DNA of 12,558 bases from Deltaproteobacteria bacterium (GTDB lineage: Bacteria; Desulfobacterota_B; Binatia; UBA9968), in NCBI GenBank assembly GCA_027297485.1, contig JAPUHZ010000287.1:1-12558 (forward strand), given 5' to 3'. This document shows, piece by piece, positions 1 through 6,417 of this stretch; position 1 is the stretch's first letter; each line of letters begins with the position of its first letter. The position numbers and the translations under genes were made by a program. The notes below the pieces were generated by a model. It made no database searches and was not told where the DNA came from. It saw nothing but the letters and a program-made list of their open reading frames with translations.

Positions 1-13
1 CCTCATCCTGAAG

Positions 14-42
14 TTGACATAGCTACGCCAGAGGCGTAGTAT
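14..42 (+). promoter_or_regulatory. Sigma70-type promoter with palindromic operator (toxin-antitoxin operon)
   Basis: The -35 box TTGACA (14-19) and the -10 box TAGTAT (37-42) are separated by 17 nt. The spacer holds a perfect inverted repeat, CTACGCC-AGA-GGCGTAG (23-39), which runs into the -10 box. A repressor bound there would block RNA polymerase. Antitoxins of the HigA/NadS type usually repress their own operon through such a site, so the HTH protein encoded at 116-430 is the likely ligand. The boxes and palindrome are seen directly; who binds is inferred. Confidence 0.7.
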
Positions 43-48
43 ACCCTG

Positions 49-123
49 GTGTTCACGTTCATCGAGTCGGCGGTTTTCGAGCGAGCCCGCATTGTTTATG
101 AGGAGGCATTTGAACATGGGTAA
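49..123 (+). pseudogene. Remnant of RelE/HigB-type toxin gene with internal deletion
   Basis: A short frame starts at GTG 49 and ends at TAA 121-123, encoding 24 residues that begin MVFTFIESAVFERAR and end EEAFEHG. The beginning matches the usual N-terminus of the RelE/HigB toxin family found next to this kind of antitoxin (M-x-F-T-F-I/V-E-x-x-x-F). That family is normally about 100 residues, so roughly 75 residues are missing, while start, stop and frame are kept. The stop overlaps the antitoxin start (116-118) as in intact toxin-first operons, suggesting the two genes were translationally coupled. No toxin activity is expected from this piece. It could still be translated as a leader peptide that keeps the antitoxin expressed. 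Family recognition rests on a short stretch, so it is probable rather than certain. Confidence 0.6.
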
Positions 124-430
124 AAAACTCAGCGGACGCGCGCTTGCCAAATTCGAGGCCCGACGCGATGTTTGGCAGGAAGTACTGGATGGCGTGCGCG
201 AAATAAAATCTGGCGGTGGCAAGCGATCTATAGTTGAGCCCCGTTCACCCATTGTTCATGCACGCTTGAAAGCGGGCCTCACGCAAGTGCAGTTCGCCGC
301 ACTGCTCGGGGTCTCGAGGCGTACGCTGGAACAGTGGGAGCAAGGCCGCCGCAAGCCAAGTAGAGCGGCAAATACACTTATCAAGGTCGCAGAGTTGCAT
401 CCCGAGGTGCTGCGCAAGATAGCAGCATGA
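116..430 (+). CDS. HTH-type antitoxin / XRE-family transcriptional regulator (HigA/NadS-like)
   Basis: This 104-residue protein has an N-terminal antitoxin-like segment (MGKKLSGRALAKFEAR..., with WQEVLDGVREIKSGG) and a C-terminal Cro/XRE helix-turn-helix at about residues 47-95. The HTH carries RLKAGLTQVQFAALLGVSRR, followed by TLEQWEQGRRKPS, the classic recognition-helix and turn pattern. The ATG at 116 was chosen because AGGAGG (101-106) lies 9 nt upstream; an in-frame TTG at 92 adds eight residues that lie inside the toxin remnant. It presumably binds DNA at its own promoter, where a perfect palindrome lies between the -35 and -10 boxes. Its partner toxin is reduced to a fragment, so it is now an orphan antitoxin, perhaps kept as a regulator or as protection against related toxins elsewhere. 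HTH assignment is firm; antitoxin origin is well supported by family pattern and context. Confidence 0.85.
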   Translation: MGKKLSGRALAKFEARRDVWQEVLDGVREIKSGGGKRSIVEPRSPIVHARLKAGLTQVQFAALLGVSRRTLEQWEQGRRKPSRAANTLIKVAELHPEVLRKIAA

Positions 431-498
431 AATAGTTTCCTGACCCCAGCCTAACTTGGCGTTTTAGGTCGGCGCTAAACTAACCTCCAAAAACACCG

Positions 499-1776
499 AT
501 GTTGAATTTCACCGTCATCACGCTCTTCCCGGAGATGTTTTCTTCCCCCTTGAGCCACAGCATTTTAAAAAAGGCTCAGGAAAAGGGGATGATCTCTGTT
601 CGCTTGGTTGATCTCAGGGGCTACACAACGGACCGCCATCGGGTAACCGACGACTATCCTTACGGTGGAGGTCAGGGCATGGTCATGAAGCCGGAGCCTC
701 TAATTGCAGCGATTGAAGAATCCAGAAGGAGGTCAAATAACCCTCGTGTGATTCTGCTCAGCCCCCGGGGCAGAGTCTTCAATCAAATGGAAGCCGATAG
801 ACTTGCACAAAAAAAGGAGCTGGTTCTGATCTGTGGGCGTTATGAAGGGGTTGACGAAAGGGTCAAGAACTTTGTTGATGATGAACTCTCCATTGGAGAT
901 TACACCCTGAGCGGCGGTGAACTAGCAGCCATGGTCATGATCGACACCGTAAGCCGCTTGATTCCCGGCGTCTTGGGTAATTTGAGATCCCCTCAAGAAG
1001 AGTCGTTCTCCAACGGTCTTTTGGAATATCCTCAGTACACTCGTCCTGAGGAATTCAGGGGATTGAAGGTTCCAGAGGTTCTCCTCTCAGGCCATCATGA
1101 TCGGATAAAAAGTTGGCGCCGTGAGATGAGCCTAAAACTGACGCGTGAACAGCGCCCTGATCTGTTCGGCAAGACAACTCTGACCTCGGAGGAAAGAAAA
1201 TTCCTCAGTGAATACTCGGACCGTCTCTACCTAGCGCTGCTTCACTATCCGGTCTACGACAAGAACGGCCGGGTGGTCACCTCAGCGATTACCAACATGG
1301 ACATCCATGATATCGCGCGCTCGGCTAGGACCTATGGGGTCAGAAGATTTTATGTCGTTACCCCGATTAAGGCCTTGCAGAAACTGGCGCTTAAGATCCT
1401 CACCCACTGGGAGCGAGGCTATGGGAGCCAGTACAACGAGACCCGCAAAGAGGCCCTCTCTTTGGTCCGTTTGAAAGATACGCTGGATGATGCCATCATG
1501 GCCGTGGAACAGGAATGCGGGAGCAAACCCCGATTGGTGGTGACCTCAGCGCGGTCCGGCAAAGAGAGAACCTCTTTTGCAGAGCTACGAGAAACATTGA
1601 GAAAAAGCCGCAAACCATTCCTGCTTCTCTTGGGAACAGGATGGGGCTTGACCGAAACCGTCACAGCTCAGTCAGATTACATCCTTCAGCCGATTGAGGG
1701 GGGAACGGATTATAACCACCTATCTGTTCGCTCGGCCGCAGCCATCATTTTGGATCGCCTGTCGGGAAATTTGTAA
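499..1776 (+). CDS. trmD: tRNA (guanine37-N1)-methyltransferase fused to a second SPOUT RNA methyltransferase domain
   Basis: Residues 1 to about 235 are a complete TrmD, which makes m1G37 in tRNAs with G36 and so prevents frameshifting. Visible motifs are the [14 protein letters not shown] start, [10 protein letters not shown] (88-96), [12 protein letters not shown] (111-122), [11 protein letters not shown] (131-141, trefoil-knot SAM site), [13 protein letters not shown] (174-186) and LLSGHHDRI (195-203). The usual catalytic acid just before that block appears as Glu in EESF (167-170). Residues about 243-425 are a second SPOUT domain resembling the family Methyltrn_RNA_4 (Thermotoga TM1570-like): [34 protein letters not shown] (379-384) and [10 protein letters not shown] (404-413). 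That domain is often a separate gene between trmD and rplS, so the fusion follows natural gene order. Its RNA target is unknown to me. No Shine-Dalgarno is visible upstream. rplS follows after 17 nt, but rpsP and rimM are absent upstream. Confidence 0.95.
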   Translation: MLNFTVITLFPEMFSSPLSHSILKKAQEKGMISVRLVDLRGYTTDRHRVTDDYPYGGGQGMVMKPEPLIAAIEESRRRSNNPRVILLSPRGRVFNQMEADRLAQKKELVLICGRYEGVDERVKNFVDDELSIGDYTLSGGELAAMVMIDTVSRLIPGVLGNLRSPQEESFSNGLLEYPQYTRPEEFRGLKVPEVLLSGHHDRIKSWRREMSLKLTREQRPDLFGKTTLTSEERKFLSEYSDRLYLALLHYPVYDKNGRVVTSAITNMDIHDIARSARTYGVRRFYVVTPIKALQKLALKILTHWERGYGSQYNETRKEALSLVRLKDTLDDAIMAVEQECGSKPRLVVTSARSGKERTSFAELRETLRKSRKPFLLLLGTGWGLTETVTAQSDYILQPIEGGTDYNHLSVRSAAAIILDRLSGNL

Positions 1777-1793
1777 AGACAAGGGAGGAGAGT

Positions 1794-2135
1794 ATGGACA
1801 TCATAGACCAAATCGAGGCCGAACAGACCAAGAGAGACGTGCCGGTCCTTAGACCAGGGGAGACTGTCCGCGTCCATGTCAAAGTGGTCGAGGGCGAAAA
1901 GGAGAGGACTCAGGTATTTGAGGGAATCGTTATCGCCATATCGAGAAAAGGAATTCGCTCCACATTCACTGTGCGGAAGATCTCCTACGGAATTGGAGTG
2001 GAACGGATTTTTCCCCTCCACTCTCCACGCATCGAAAAGGTCCAAGTAGTCTCCAGAGGCCAGGTGCGCCGGGCCAAACTCTATTACCTTAGGGAAAGAT
2101 CTGGAAAGGCGGCAAGGCTTTACGAGAAAAAGTGA
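1794..2135 (+). CDS. rplS: 50S ribosomal protein L19
   Basis: This 113-residue protein matches bacterial L19 over its full length, including [15 protein letters not shown] (20-34), [13 protein letters not shown] (37-49), [22 protein letters not shown] (56-77) and the basic C-terminal part [18 protein letters not shown]19 sits at the 30S-50S interface of the ribosome. A strong ribosome binding site (GGGAGGAG, about 1783-1790) precedes the ATG, and the gene lies 17 nt after trmD, the standard trmD-rplS order, so both are probably on one transcript. Its stop is TGA, which shows that UGA normally terminates translation in this organism. That matters for the in-frame TGA in the DUF3179 gene further on. 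Confidence 0.97.
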   Translation: MDIIDQIEAEQTKRDVPVLRPGETVRVHVKVVEGEKERTQVFEGIVIAISRKGIRSTFTVRKISYGIGVERIFPLHSPRIEKVQVVSRGQVRRAKLYYLRERSGKAARLYEKK

Positions 2136-2145
2136 CCGGACACTT
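2127..2145 (-). terminator. Weak intrinsic terminator for the bactofilin gene
   Basis: Read on the minus strand, AAGTG-TCCGGT-CACTT forms a 5-bp stem with a 6-nt loop followed directly by a run of five T. It begins 15 nt after the bactofilin stop and overlaps the end of rplS on the other strand. The short stem makes this tentative. On the plus strand no T-run follows it, so it would not serve rplS. Confidence 0.35.
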
Positions 2146-2159
2146 ACTCTAAGGGATAC

Positions 2160-2519
2160 TCAACTCACATCCCCCCTGCCTTCAAACACCCCTCCGGGAT
2201 AAACTCTGAGCTTTCCTGCCTCGATCTCTCCCTGGAAGCGCCCTCCAGGAAGGATCTCTACCCAGCCGGAAACGTGAACCTTGCCGACCAGGGTTCCCTC
2301 AATCTGTAAGTGCCGGGCTGATATACTGGCCTGGACCTCTGCGTTAGGCCCGACAACCAAAAGTTCACTGGCCTTGACCTCTCCACTAAAGCGACTATCA
2401 ATCTTTACGGGCAGATCAAAACTAAGCTTGCCCGAAACGGCAGTCTCAGGTAAAAGAACCGTGCGGGGTGAGCTTTGAAGGAAAGAAGGATCATTATTAG
2501 GGCCCTGTTGCATCGACAT
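2160..2519 (-). CDS. Bactofilin (polymer-forming cytoskeletal protein)
   Basis: This 119-residue protein is a small bactofilin (formerly DUF583), a family that polymerises without nucleotide into filaments and sheets at the inner membrane and shapes cells or positions envelope enzymes. After a disordered N-terminal tail of about 25 residues (MSMQQGPNNDPSFLQSS), the core shows the right-handed beta-helix rhythm of repeated hydrophobic-gly turns: VSGKLSFDLPVKIDSRFSGEVKA, LLVVGPNAEVQASISA, LQIEGTLVGKVHVSG, VEILPGGRFQGEIEA, LRVYPGGVFEGRGDV. The product is shorter than many bactofilins but spans the usual core. The outermost ATG (2519) is used; GAGAGG lies 10 nt upstream on the minus strand, and a second ATG follows two codons later. 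It converges with rplS and diverges from rarA, and no peptidase or cell-wall partner gene is adjacent, so its local role is open. Confidence 0.85.
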   Translation of the reverse strand: MSMQQGPNNDPSFLQSSPRTVLLPETAVSGKLSFDLPVKIDSRFSGEVKASELLVVGPNAEVQASISARHLQIEGTLVGKVHVSGWVEILPGGRFQGEIEAGKLRVYPGGVFEGRGDVS

Positions 2520-2543
2520 TACCTACTAACCTCTCAATAAGAA

Positions 2544-2572
2544 TCTATATATACCATTACTTAGCCGTCCAA
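2544..2572 (-). promoter_or_regulatory. Putative promoter of the bactofilin gene
   Basis: On the minus strand TTGGAC (2572-2567) and TATAGA (2549-2544) are 17 nt apart, within an AT-rich stretch containing TATATATA. Transcription would start near 2537, about 18 nt before the bactofilin start codon. No equally good promoter is seen for the divergent rarA in the same 100-nt gap. Confidence 0.45.
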
Positions 2573-2623
2573 AAAAGCCCTCCTCCTACACCCCGAGCGG
2601 CAAATTGTGATAGCATGCCCTTC

Positions 2624-3946
2624 ATGGAGCTATTTGACTTTCCTCCTCCAAAGGAGCGACGCACCCCTATCCCCCTAGCGGAGAGGATGCGACCCTTGAA
2701 CTTGAATGAATTTGTCGGCCAACAGCATCTGCTCGGCCCCGGAAGATTACTCTGGGGGATGGTCGAAGCAGGCAAGCTCTACTCACTTATTCTCTGGGGT
2801 CCCCCGGGGAGCGGAAAAACCACTTTGGCACAGATCCTCGCCAGTTCTGGTGGCGCTCATTGCATCCATTTCTCTGCCGTCTCCTCCGGCGTCAAGGAGC
2901 TAAAAAGAATTATCGCAGAGGCAGATCGTCTCCATCGCCTGGGGAAACCTACGGTACTATTTGTCGATGAAATCCACCACTTCAACAAGGCGCAACAGGA
3001 TACTTTCCTCCCTCACGTGGAGCACGGCATACTCTTCCTCATCGGCGCCACCACTGAAAATCCCTCCTTCGAGGTCATCCCCCCGCTGCTGTCACGCTGT
3101 CAGGTGCTGGTCCTTTATCCCCTTTCACCTGAAGAGATCGGGGAGATCATCGATCGGGCAATTCATGATCGCAAAAGAGGGCTGGGTACTTTAGGATTAG
3201 AGATCACACCTGAAGGGCGCGAGTTTCTGGCACAACAATCTCAAGGAGATGCCCGAATTGCCCTCAATGCCCTGGAGACCGCAGCAACCCTGATCCGGCG
3301 GGAAAAGAGCGGGAAACAGATTGATCTTCCTCCCCTTCAAGAGGCGCTGCAGAAAAAGCCCCTGCTCTACGATAAGTCGGGAGAGGAACACTACAATGTC
3401 ATCTCTGCCTTTATCAAAAGCCTGAGGGGTAGCGACCCAGACGGTGCTATTTACTGGCTCATGAGGATGCTCGAAGCGGGCGAAGATCCCCTTTTTATCG
3501 CGCGCCGAATGATCATTCTTGCCTCGGAGGACATCGGTAATGCCGACCCCCGGGCACTTCAGGTTGCGATCGCTGCAAAGGACGCCGTCCATTTCGTCGG
3601 CCTCCCTGAAGGAAAGATACCGTTGGCCCAAGCGACCACCTATCTGGCGACGGCACCCAAATCCAACGCCTCTTACAAAGCCATGCTTGCTGCCTCCAAG
3701 GATGTTAAAGATAAAGGATCTCTACCCGTGCCGCTCCACCTTCGCAACGCTCCCACGCCGCTCATGGAAGAGCTTGGCTACGGGAAGGGCTACCGCTACG
3801 CCCATAACTTCCCCGACCACGTCGTTGATCAGCAGCACCTTCCGGAAGAACTCAAAGGAAAGAGGTACTACTCCCCCTCCGACTCCGGCTACGAAAAAAC
3901 GATCAAGGAGAGAATTAAAAGTTGGGAGGAGAGGAAGAAGAAGTAG
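2624..3946 (+). CDS. rarA: Replication-associated recombination protein A (AAA+ ATPase, MgsA/RarA/WRNIP1 family)
   Basis: RarA is a clamp-loader-like AAA+ ATPase that acts at stalled replication forks and single-stranded DNA gaps. In the 440-residue product Walker A is GPPGSGKT (59-66), Walker B is LFVDEIHHFNKAQQD (112-126), sensor 1 is GATTENPSFE (141-150) and the arginine-finger region is LLSRC (155-159). The C-terminal tetramerisation part is intact: YDKSGEEHYNVISAFIKSLRGSDPDGAIYWLMRMLEAGEDP, then RRMIILASEDIGNADP, and near the end GYRYAHNFPDH. Length is normal. The start at 2624 gives MELFDFPPP, close to the usual MDLF-type N-terminus; an ATG three codons earlier (2615) is equally possible because neither has a Shine-Dalgarno. 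The gene stands alone, divergent from the bactofilin gene and followed by a weak terminator. Confidence 0.95.
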   Translation: MELFDFPPPKERRTPIPLAERMRPLNLNEFVGQQHLLGPGRLLWGMVEAGKLYSLILWGPPGSGKTTLAQILASSGGAHCIHFSAVSSGVKELKRIIAEADRLHRLGKPTVLFVDEIHHFNKAQQDTFLPHVEHGILFLIGATTENPSFEVIPPLLSRCQVLVLYPLSPEEIGEIIDRAIHDRKRGLGTLGLEITPEGREFLAQQSQGDARIALNALETAATLIRREKSGKQIDLPPLQEALQKKPLLYDKSGEEHYNVISAFIKSLRGSDPDGAIYWLMRMLEAGEDPLFIARRMIILASEDIGNADPRALQVAIAAKDAVHFVGLPEGKIPLAQATTYLATAPKSNASYKAMLAASKDVKDKGSLPVPLHLRNAPTPLMEELGYGKGYRYAHNFPDHVVDQQHLPEELKGKRYYSPSDSGYEKTIKERIKSWEERKKK

Positions 3947-3995
3947 ACTTTAAGCCGCAGCAATCATCTCAACAAAAGATTGGCCCCCATTCAGC

Positions 3996-4016
3996 GGTTG
4001 ACCAAGCCTTTTTTTT
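3996..4016 (+). terminator. Possible intrinsic terminator after rarA
   Basis: GGTT (3996-3999), a 5-nt loop and AGCC (4005-4008) form a short stem with one G-U pair, followed by eight consecutive T. The T-run is good but the stem is weak. It sits 50 nt after the rarA stop and just before the next promoter (4021), where a terminator would be expected. Confidence 0.35.
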
Positions 4017-4020
4017 CAGT

Positions 4021-4049
4021 TTGACATTACCTGCCGTTAGAATTATAAG
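4021..4049 (+). promoter_or_regulatory. Consensus sigma70 promoter for the DUF2235 gene
   Basis: TTGACA (4021-4026) and TATAAG (4044-4049) are separated by exactly 17 nt. Transcription would start near 4056, leaving a leader of about 110 nt before the chosen ATG at 4167. The leader has no obvious riboswitch structure. Confidence 0.65.
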
Positions 4050-4166
4050 CACTTCCGATCAGTCGTATAAGCTAATAGCCTTATTTGGTTGTGGCGCATC
4101 TTCGACGTATTACTTCAGCTCGAACTACGCGCCCCAGCACAGCATCTTTTATTAGGGGTTAGGGTT

Positions 4167-5216
4167 ATGCCGGAAGCGGCCCAAAGCAAAAATAAAAATA
4201 TCGTCATTTGTTGCGACGGGACCGGAAACGAATATGGCAGAAACAATACCAACGTAGTTAAGACGTTTGAAGCGCTGACCAAGGATCAAGGTCAGGTCGT
4301 ATTTTATGACCCCGGCGTTGGAACGTTTTCTGAGAAAGCTTTCATTTTTGCGCCCTTGCGAAAATTAGGGCGCTTGCTGGGCGGCGCGTTGGGTATCGGT
4401 CTGCAAAAGAACGTCGAAGACGCGTACTCGTATCTAATGGATGTCTACGAAGATGGAGACAAGGTTTTCCTGTTCGGGTTCAGCCGTGGGGCCCATACGG
4501 TCCGACGGCTTGCCAGTATGCTCGACAAATGTGGGCTTTTGCAGCGTGGCAGCGGCAACATGATTCCGTATACATCTCGGATGTACTTGAACAAAAAGGT
4601 CGGGACTATGTATTTAAGTGACACTCGATCCAAGACAGTAATTCAAGGTTTTAAAGAAACCTATTGCCGCCCCTGTCCGGTTCACTTCCTCGGGGTGTGG
4701 GATACCGTTTCGGCTTTGTCGAAACTTCGACCGCGACCAATGCTCGATGGCAAATTAAATAAAGGCACACGCTACGCGTATCACGCGATCGCCATCGACG
4801 AGCGACGACTGAAATTTCCCCCGAACCTATGGCTAGAAGAGAATATTGACCGAAGCCAACAAACCGTGGAGCAAGTGTGGTTTGCCGGGGTCCATTCCGA
4901 CGTGGGTGGGTGGTACGATGACCGAGGTTTAGCCAACATTGCGTTGTCCTGGATGTTGAAATACGCCAAAAAGGCAGACCTGAAAATTGAGGACGGGTTT
5001 ATCGAAAACTTGAAGACCGATCGCACGGACAAACAACACGAATCCTGGTCTGGGTTCTGGCGATTTTTGCCATACGTACGCCGCCGGATTCCAGAAGGAG
5101 CTAAGGTTCACACTAGCGTAAGACATCGGATGGCTACAGGGTCTCTGCCGCACAATGAGCCTTACAAACCGAAAATGCTGGAGCAGGTTAAAGAAACTGT
5201 CGAGTGGGTAGACTAA
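4167..5216 (+). CDS. DUF2235 domain alpha/beta hydrolase (uncharacterised, Tle1-like fold)
   Basis: This 349-residue protein belongs to the DUF2235 family of alpha/beta hydrolases, which includes type VI secretion phospholipase effectors of the Tle1 group and many stand-alone proteins of unknown substrate. Visible hallmarks are the N-terminal strand NIVICCDGTGNEYGRNNTNV (11-30), YDPGVGT (47-53), the nucleophile elbow GFSRG with Ser106 (104-108), the candidate acid Asp179 in FLGVWDTVSAL, and the candidate His243 in AGVHSDVGGWYDDRGLANIAL. All three triad residues are present. No signal peptide or membrane segment is seen, so the product is probably cytoplasmic. No VgrG, PAAR, Hcp or immunity gene is nearby, so a secreted-effector role has no local support. 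The ATG at 4167 is preferred (GGGG 8 nt upstream); an in-frame TTG at 4089 would add 26 unlikely residues. The gene looks AT-richer than its neighbours and may be acquired. Confidence 0.85.
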   Translation: MPEAAQSKNKNIVICCDGTGNEYGRNNTNVVKTFEALTKDQGQVVFYDPGVGTFSEKAFIFAPLRKLGRLLGGALGIGLQKNVEDAYSYLMDVYEDGDKVFLFGFSRGAHTVRRLASMLDKCGLLQRGSGNMIPYTSRMYLNKKVGTMYLSDTRSKTVIQGFKETYCRPCPVHFLGVWDTVSALSKLRPRPMLDGKLNKGTRYAYHAIAIDERRLKFPPNLWLEENIDRSQQTVEQVWFAGVHSDVGGWYDDRGLANIALSWMLKYAKKADLKIEDGFIENLKTDRTDKQHESWSGFWRFLPYVRRRIPEGAKVHTSVRHRMATGSLPHNEPYKPKMLEQVKETVEWVD

Positions 5217-5260
5217 GTTCCCGCATTATAAGCCAATTCTAAGCAGTGAAAGAGTGGTCT

Positions 5261-6232
5261 ATGAAAGCCATTCGTATCCATCGGTTTGGCCCCACTGAAG
5301 AGGTCCTCCAATACGAGGATATCCCGACTCCGGAGCCTGGATCTCAAGAAGTACTGGTAAAAGTGGAAGCCGCATCTTTGAACCGGGCTGACCTAGGTCT
5401 CCGGCGCGGAAGCTACCGAGTTAGACCCGAAGATCTTCCCCTTATCCCGGGGAGAGAGTTCGCGGGAACAGTGGCCGCCATTGGCTCTGGTGTCCAGGAC
5501 TTCCAGCTGGGCCAGCGGGTCGTAGCTCATCCTGGGATGGGCGGCTACGCTGAATATGCCACAGTGAGGGTCTCTAAGTCCCGCCCGGTACCGGAGGGCG
5601 TGGAGTCCGTGGTGGCTGCTGCTATGCCCACGGTTTTCCTCACTGCTTGGTTCGCGCTTACGGAGGATGGCAAGATCAAGTCGGGTGACCAAGTGCTTAT
5701 TCAGGCGGGCGGGAGCGGTGTCGGCATCGCGGCCATCCAGATCGCCAGGCATGCGGGGGCGCAGGTCATCACGACAGCAGGCACAGACGAAAAGTGCAGG
5801 CGGCTTCACACCCTCGGAGCCAACGAGGCCATTAACTATACGGTTCAAGACTTCAAAAAAGAGGTGTTGCGGCTGACCGGTAACAGGGGTGTAGACGTGG
5901 TGCTGGAGATGGTGGGAGGCGAGGTCTACACCAAGAGCCTGGAGGTCCTGGCTCCCGGTGGCCGTCTAGTTTCAATCGGAGGGGCCGTTGGCCCCGTCCC
6001 TGATCCGCCGCCTCTCCTGAGAGAAGGCCGAAAGTCGAGTCGCTTTTCCATTACATCGTACCTGTCGTCCCATCCGGAAGCCTTCAACCAACTAGATGCC
6101 TTCCTCGGCCTAGTCCAGGATAACAAGTTGCAAGTAGTAATCGGCCGCACCTTCCCCCTCGAGGAGGCGCGGGCCGCTCAGCGCTACCTGGAAGGGCGGG
6201 AGCATTTCGGTAAAGTGGTGCTGACGATCTAG
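5261..6232 (+). CDS. Zinc-independent quinone oxidoreductase-like MDR family protein (NADPH-dependent)
   Basis: This 323-residue medium-chain dehydrogenase/reductase lacks the structural zinc cysteines, as in the quinone oxidoreductase (Qor) branch, which reduces quinones or enones with NADPH. The N-terminal GroES-like domain contains VLVKVEAASLNRADLGLRRG (31-50) and LPLIPGREFAGTVAAIGSGV (59-78). The Rossmann domain has QAGGSGVGIAAIQIARHAGA (148-167), with an AGGSGVG nucleotide-binding turn, then GANEAINY and GVDVVLEMVGG. The end GREHFGKVVLTI is typical. Start ATG 5261 gives the family-typical MKAIRIHRFG; a GTG five codons earlier is less likely. It follows the DUF2235 stop by 44 nt with no clear promoter between them, so the two might be cotranscribed. 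The physiological substrate cannot be read from sequence. Confidence 0.9.
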   Translation: MKAIRIHRFGPTEEVLQYEDIPTPEPGSQEVLVKVEAASLNRADLGLRRGSYRVRPEDLPLIPGREFAGTVAAIGSGVQDFQLGQRVVAHPGMGGYAEYATVRVSKSRPVPEGVESVVAAAMPTVFLTAWFALTEDGKIKSGDQVLIQAGGSGVGIAAIQIARHAGAQVITTAGTDEKCRRLHTLGANEAINYTVQDFKKEVLRLTGNRGVDVVLEMVGGEVYTKSLEVLAPGGRLVSIGGAVGPVPDPPPLLREGRKSSRFSITSYLSSHPEAFNQLDAFLGLVQDNKLQVVIGRTFPLEEARAAQRYLEGREHFGKVVLTI

Positions 6233-6241
6233 TGTGGTCAC

Positions 6242-6403
6242 GGGGTTACATCTCGTACTATAATTTCACTCCTTATCTCTCGCTCTTCTGAATCGCTATA
6301 GCATAGTAAACGTCCACAACGTTCTTCCTTCCTCCCGGATGCTGCCTTACGTTGACATAATAAGCCCATGTCGTATACTCTCCACCAAAATAATTGATCC
6401 GGA
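6242..6403. repeat. Dispersed intergenic element, copy A (minus strand coding-like, YYVNV type)
   Basis: Positions 6303-6403 align without gaps to 10578-10678 at roughly 60 percent identity, including a perfect 16-mer ACGTTGACATAATAAG (6350-6365). Positions 6242-6290 resemble 8755-8818 (GGGGTT..ATCTCG.ACTA..AT.TTCACT, then CTCTCG..TTCTGA). On the minus strand this copy reads as a 48-residue frame (6419 to 6273) containing F-G-G-E-Y-T-T-W-A-Y-Y-V-N-V, then P, R and D-V-Y-Y at the same spacing as in copy C. It may be a relic of a duplicated small gene or a DNA repeat. Which one cannot be decided from one window. Confidence 0.55.
6352..6379 (+). promoter_or_regulatory. Putative promoter of the threonine aldolase gene
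   Basis: TTGACA (6352-6357) and TATACT (6374-6379) are 16 nt apart, predicting a start near 6386 and a 32-nt leader. The -35 box lies inside the dispersed element: the same bases are the complement of the codons for Y-V-N on the other strand. The match to the consensus could therefore be a by-product of the repeat. Confidence 0.5.
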
Positions 6404-6417
6404 AAGCCTGCCGTCTC

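Noticed and set aside
1419..2045. Minus-strand ORFs across trmD and rplS
   Set aside because: Shadows of conserved plus-strand genes; the translations show no family pattern.
3197..3953. Overlapping ORFs on both strands within rarA
   Set aside because: rarA is intact and conserved over this region; the alternative translations are low-complexity Ser/Pro/Arg-rich, typical of frame shadows.
5393..5848. 151-residue minus-strand ORF inside the quinone oxidoreductase gene
   Set aside because: Antisense to a well-conserved Rossmann domain; length is explained by the high GC of the sense strand.
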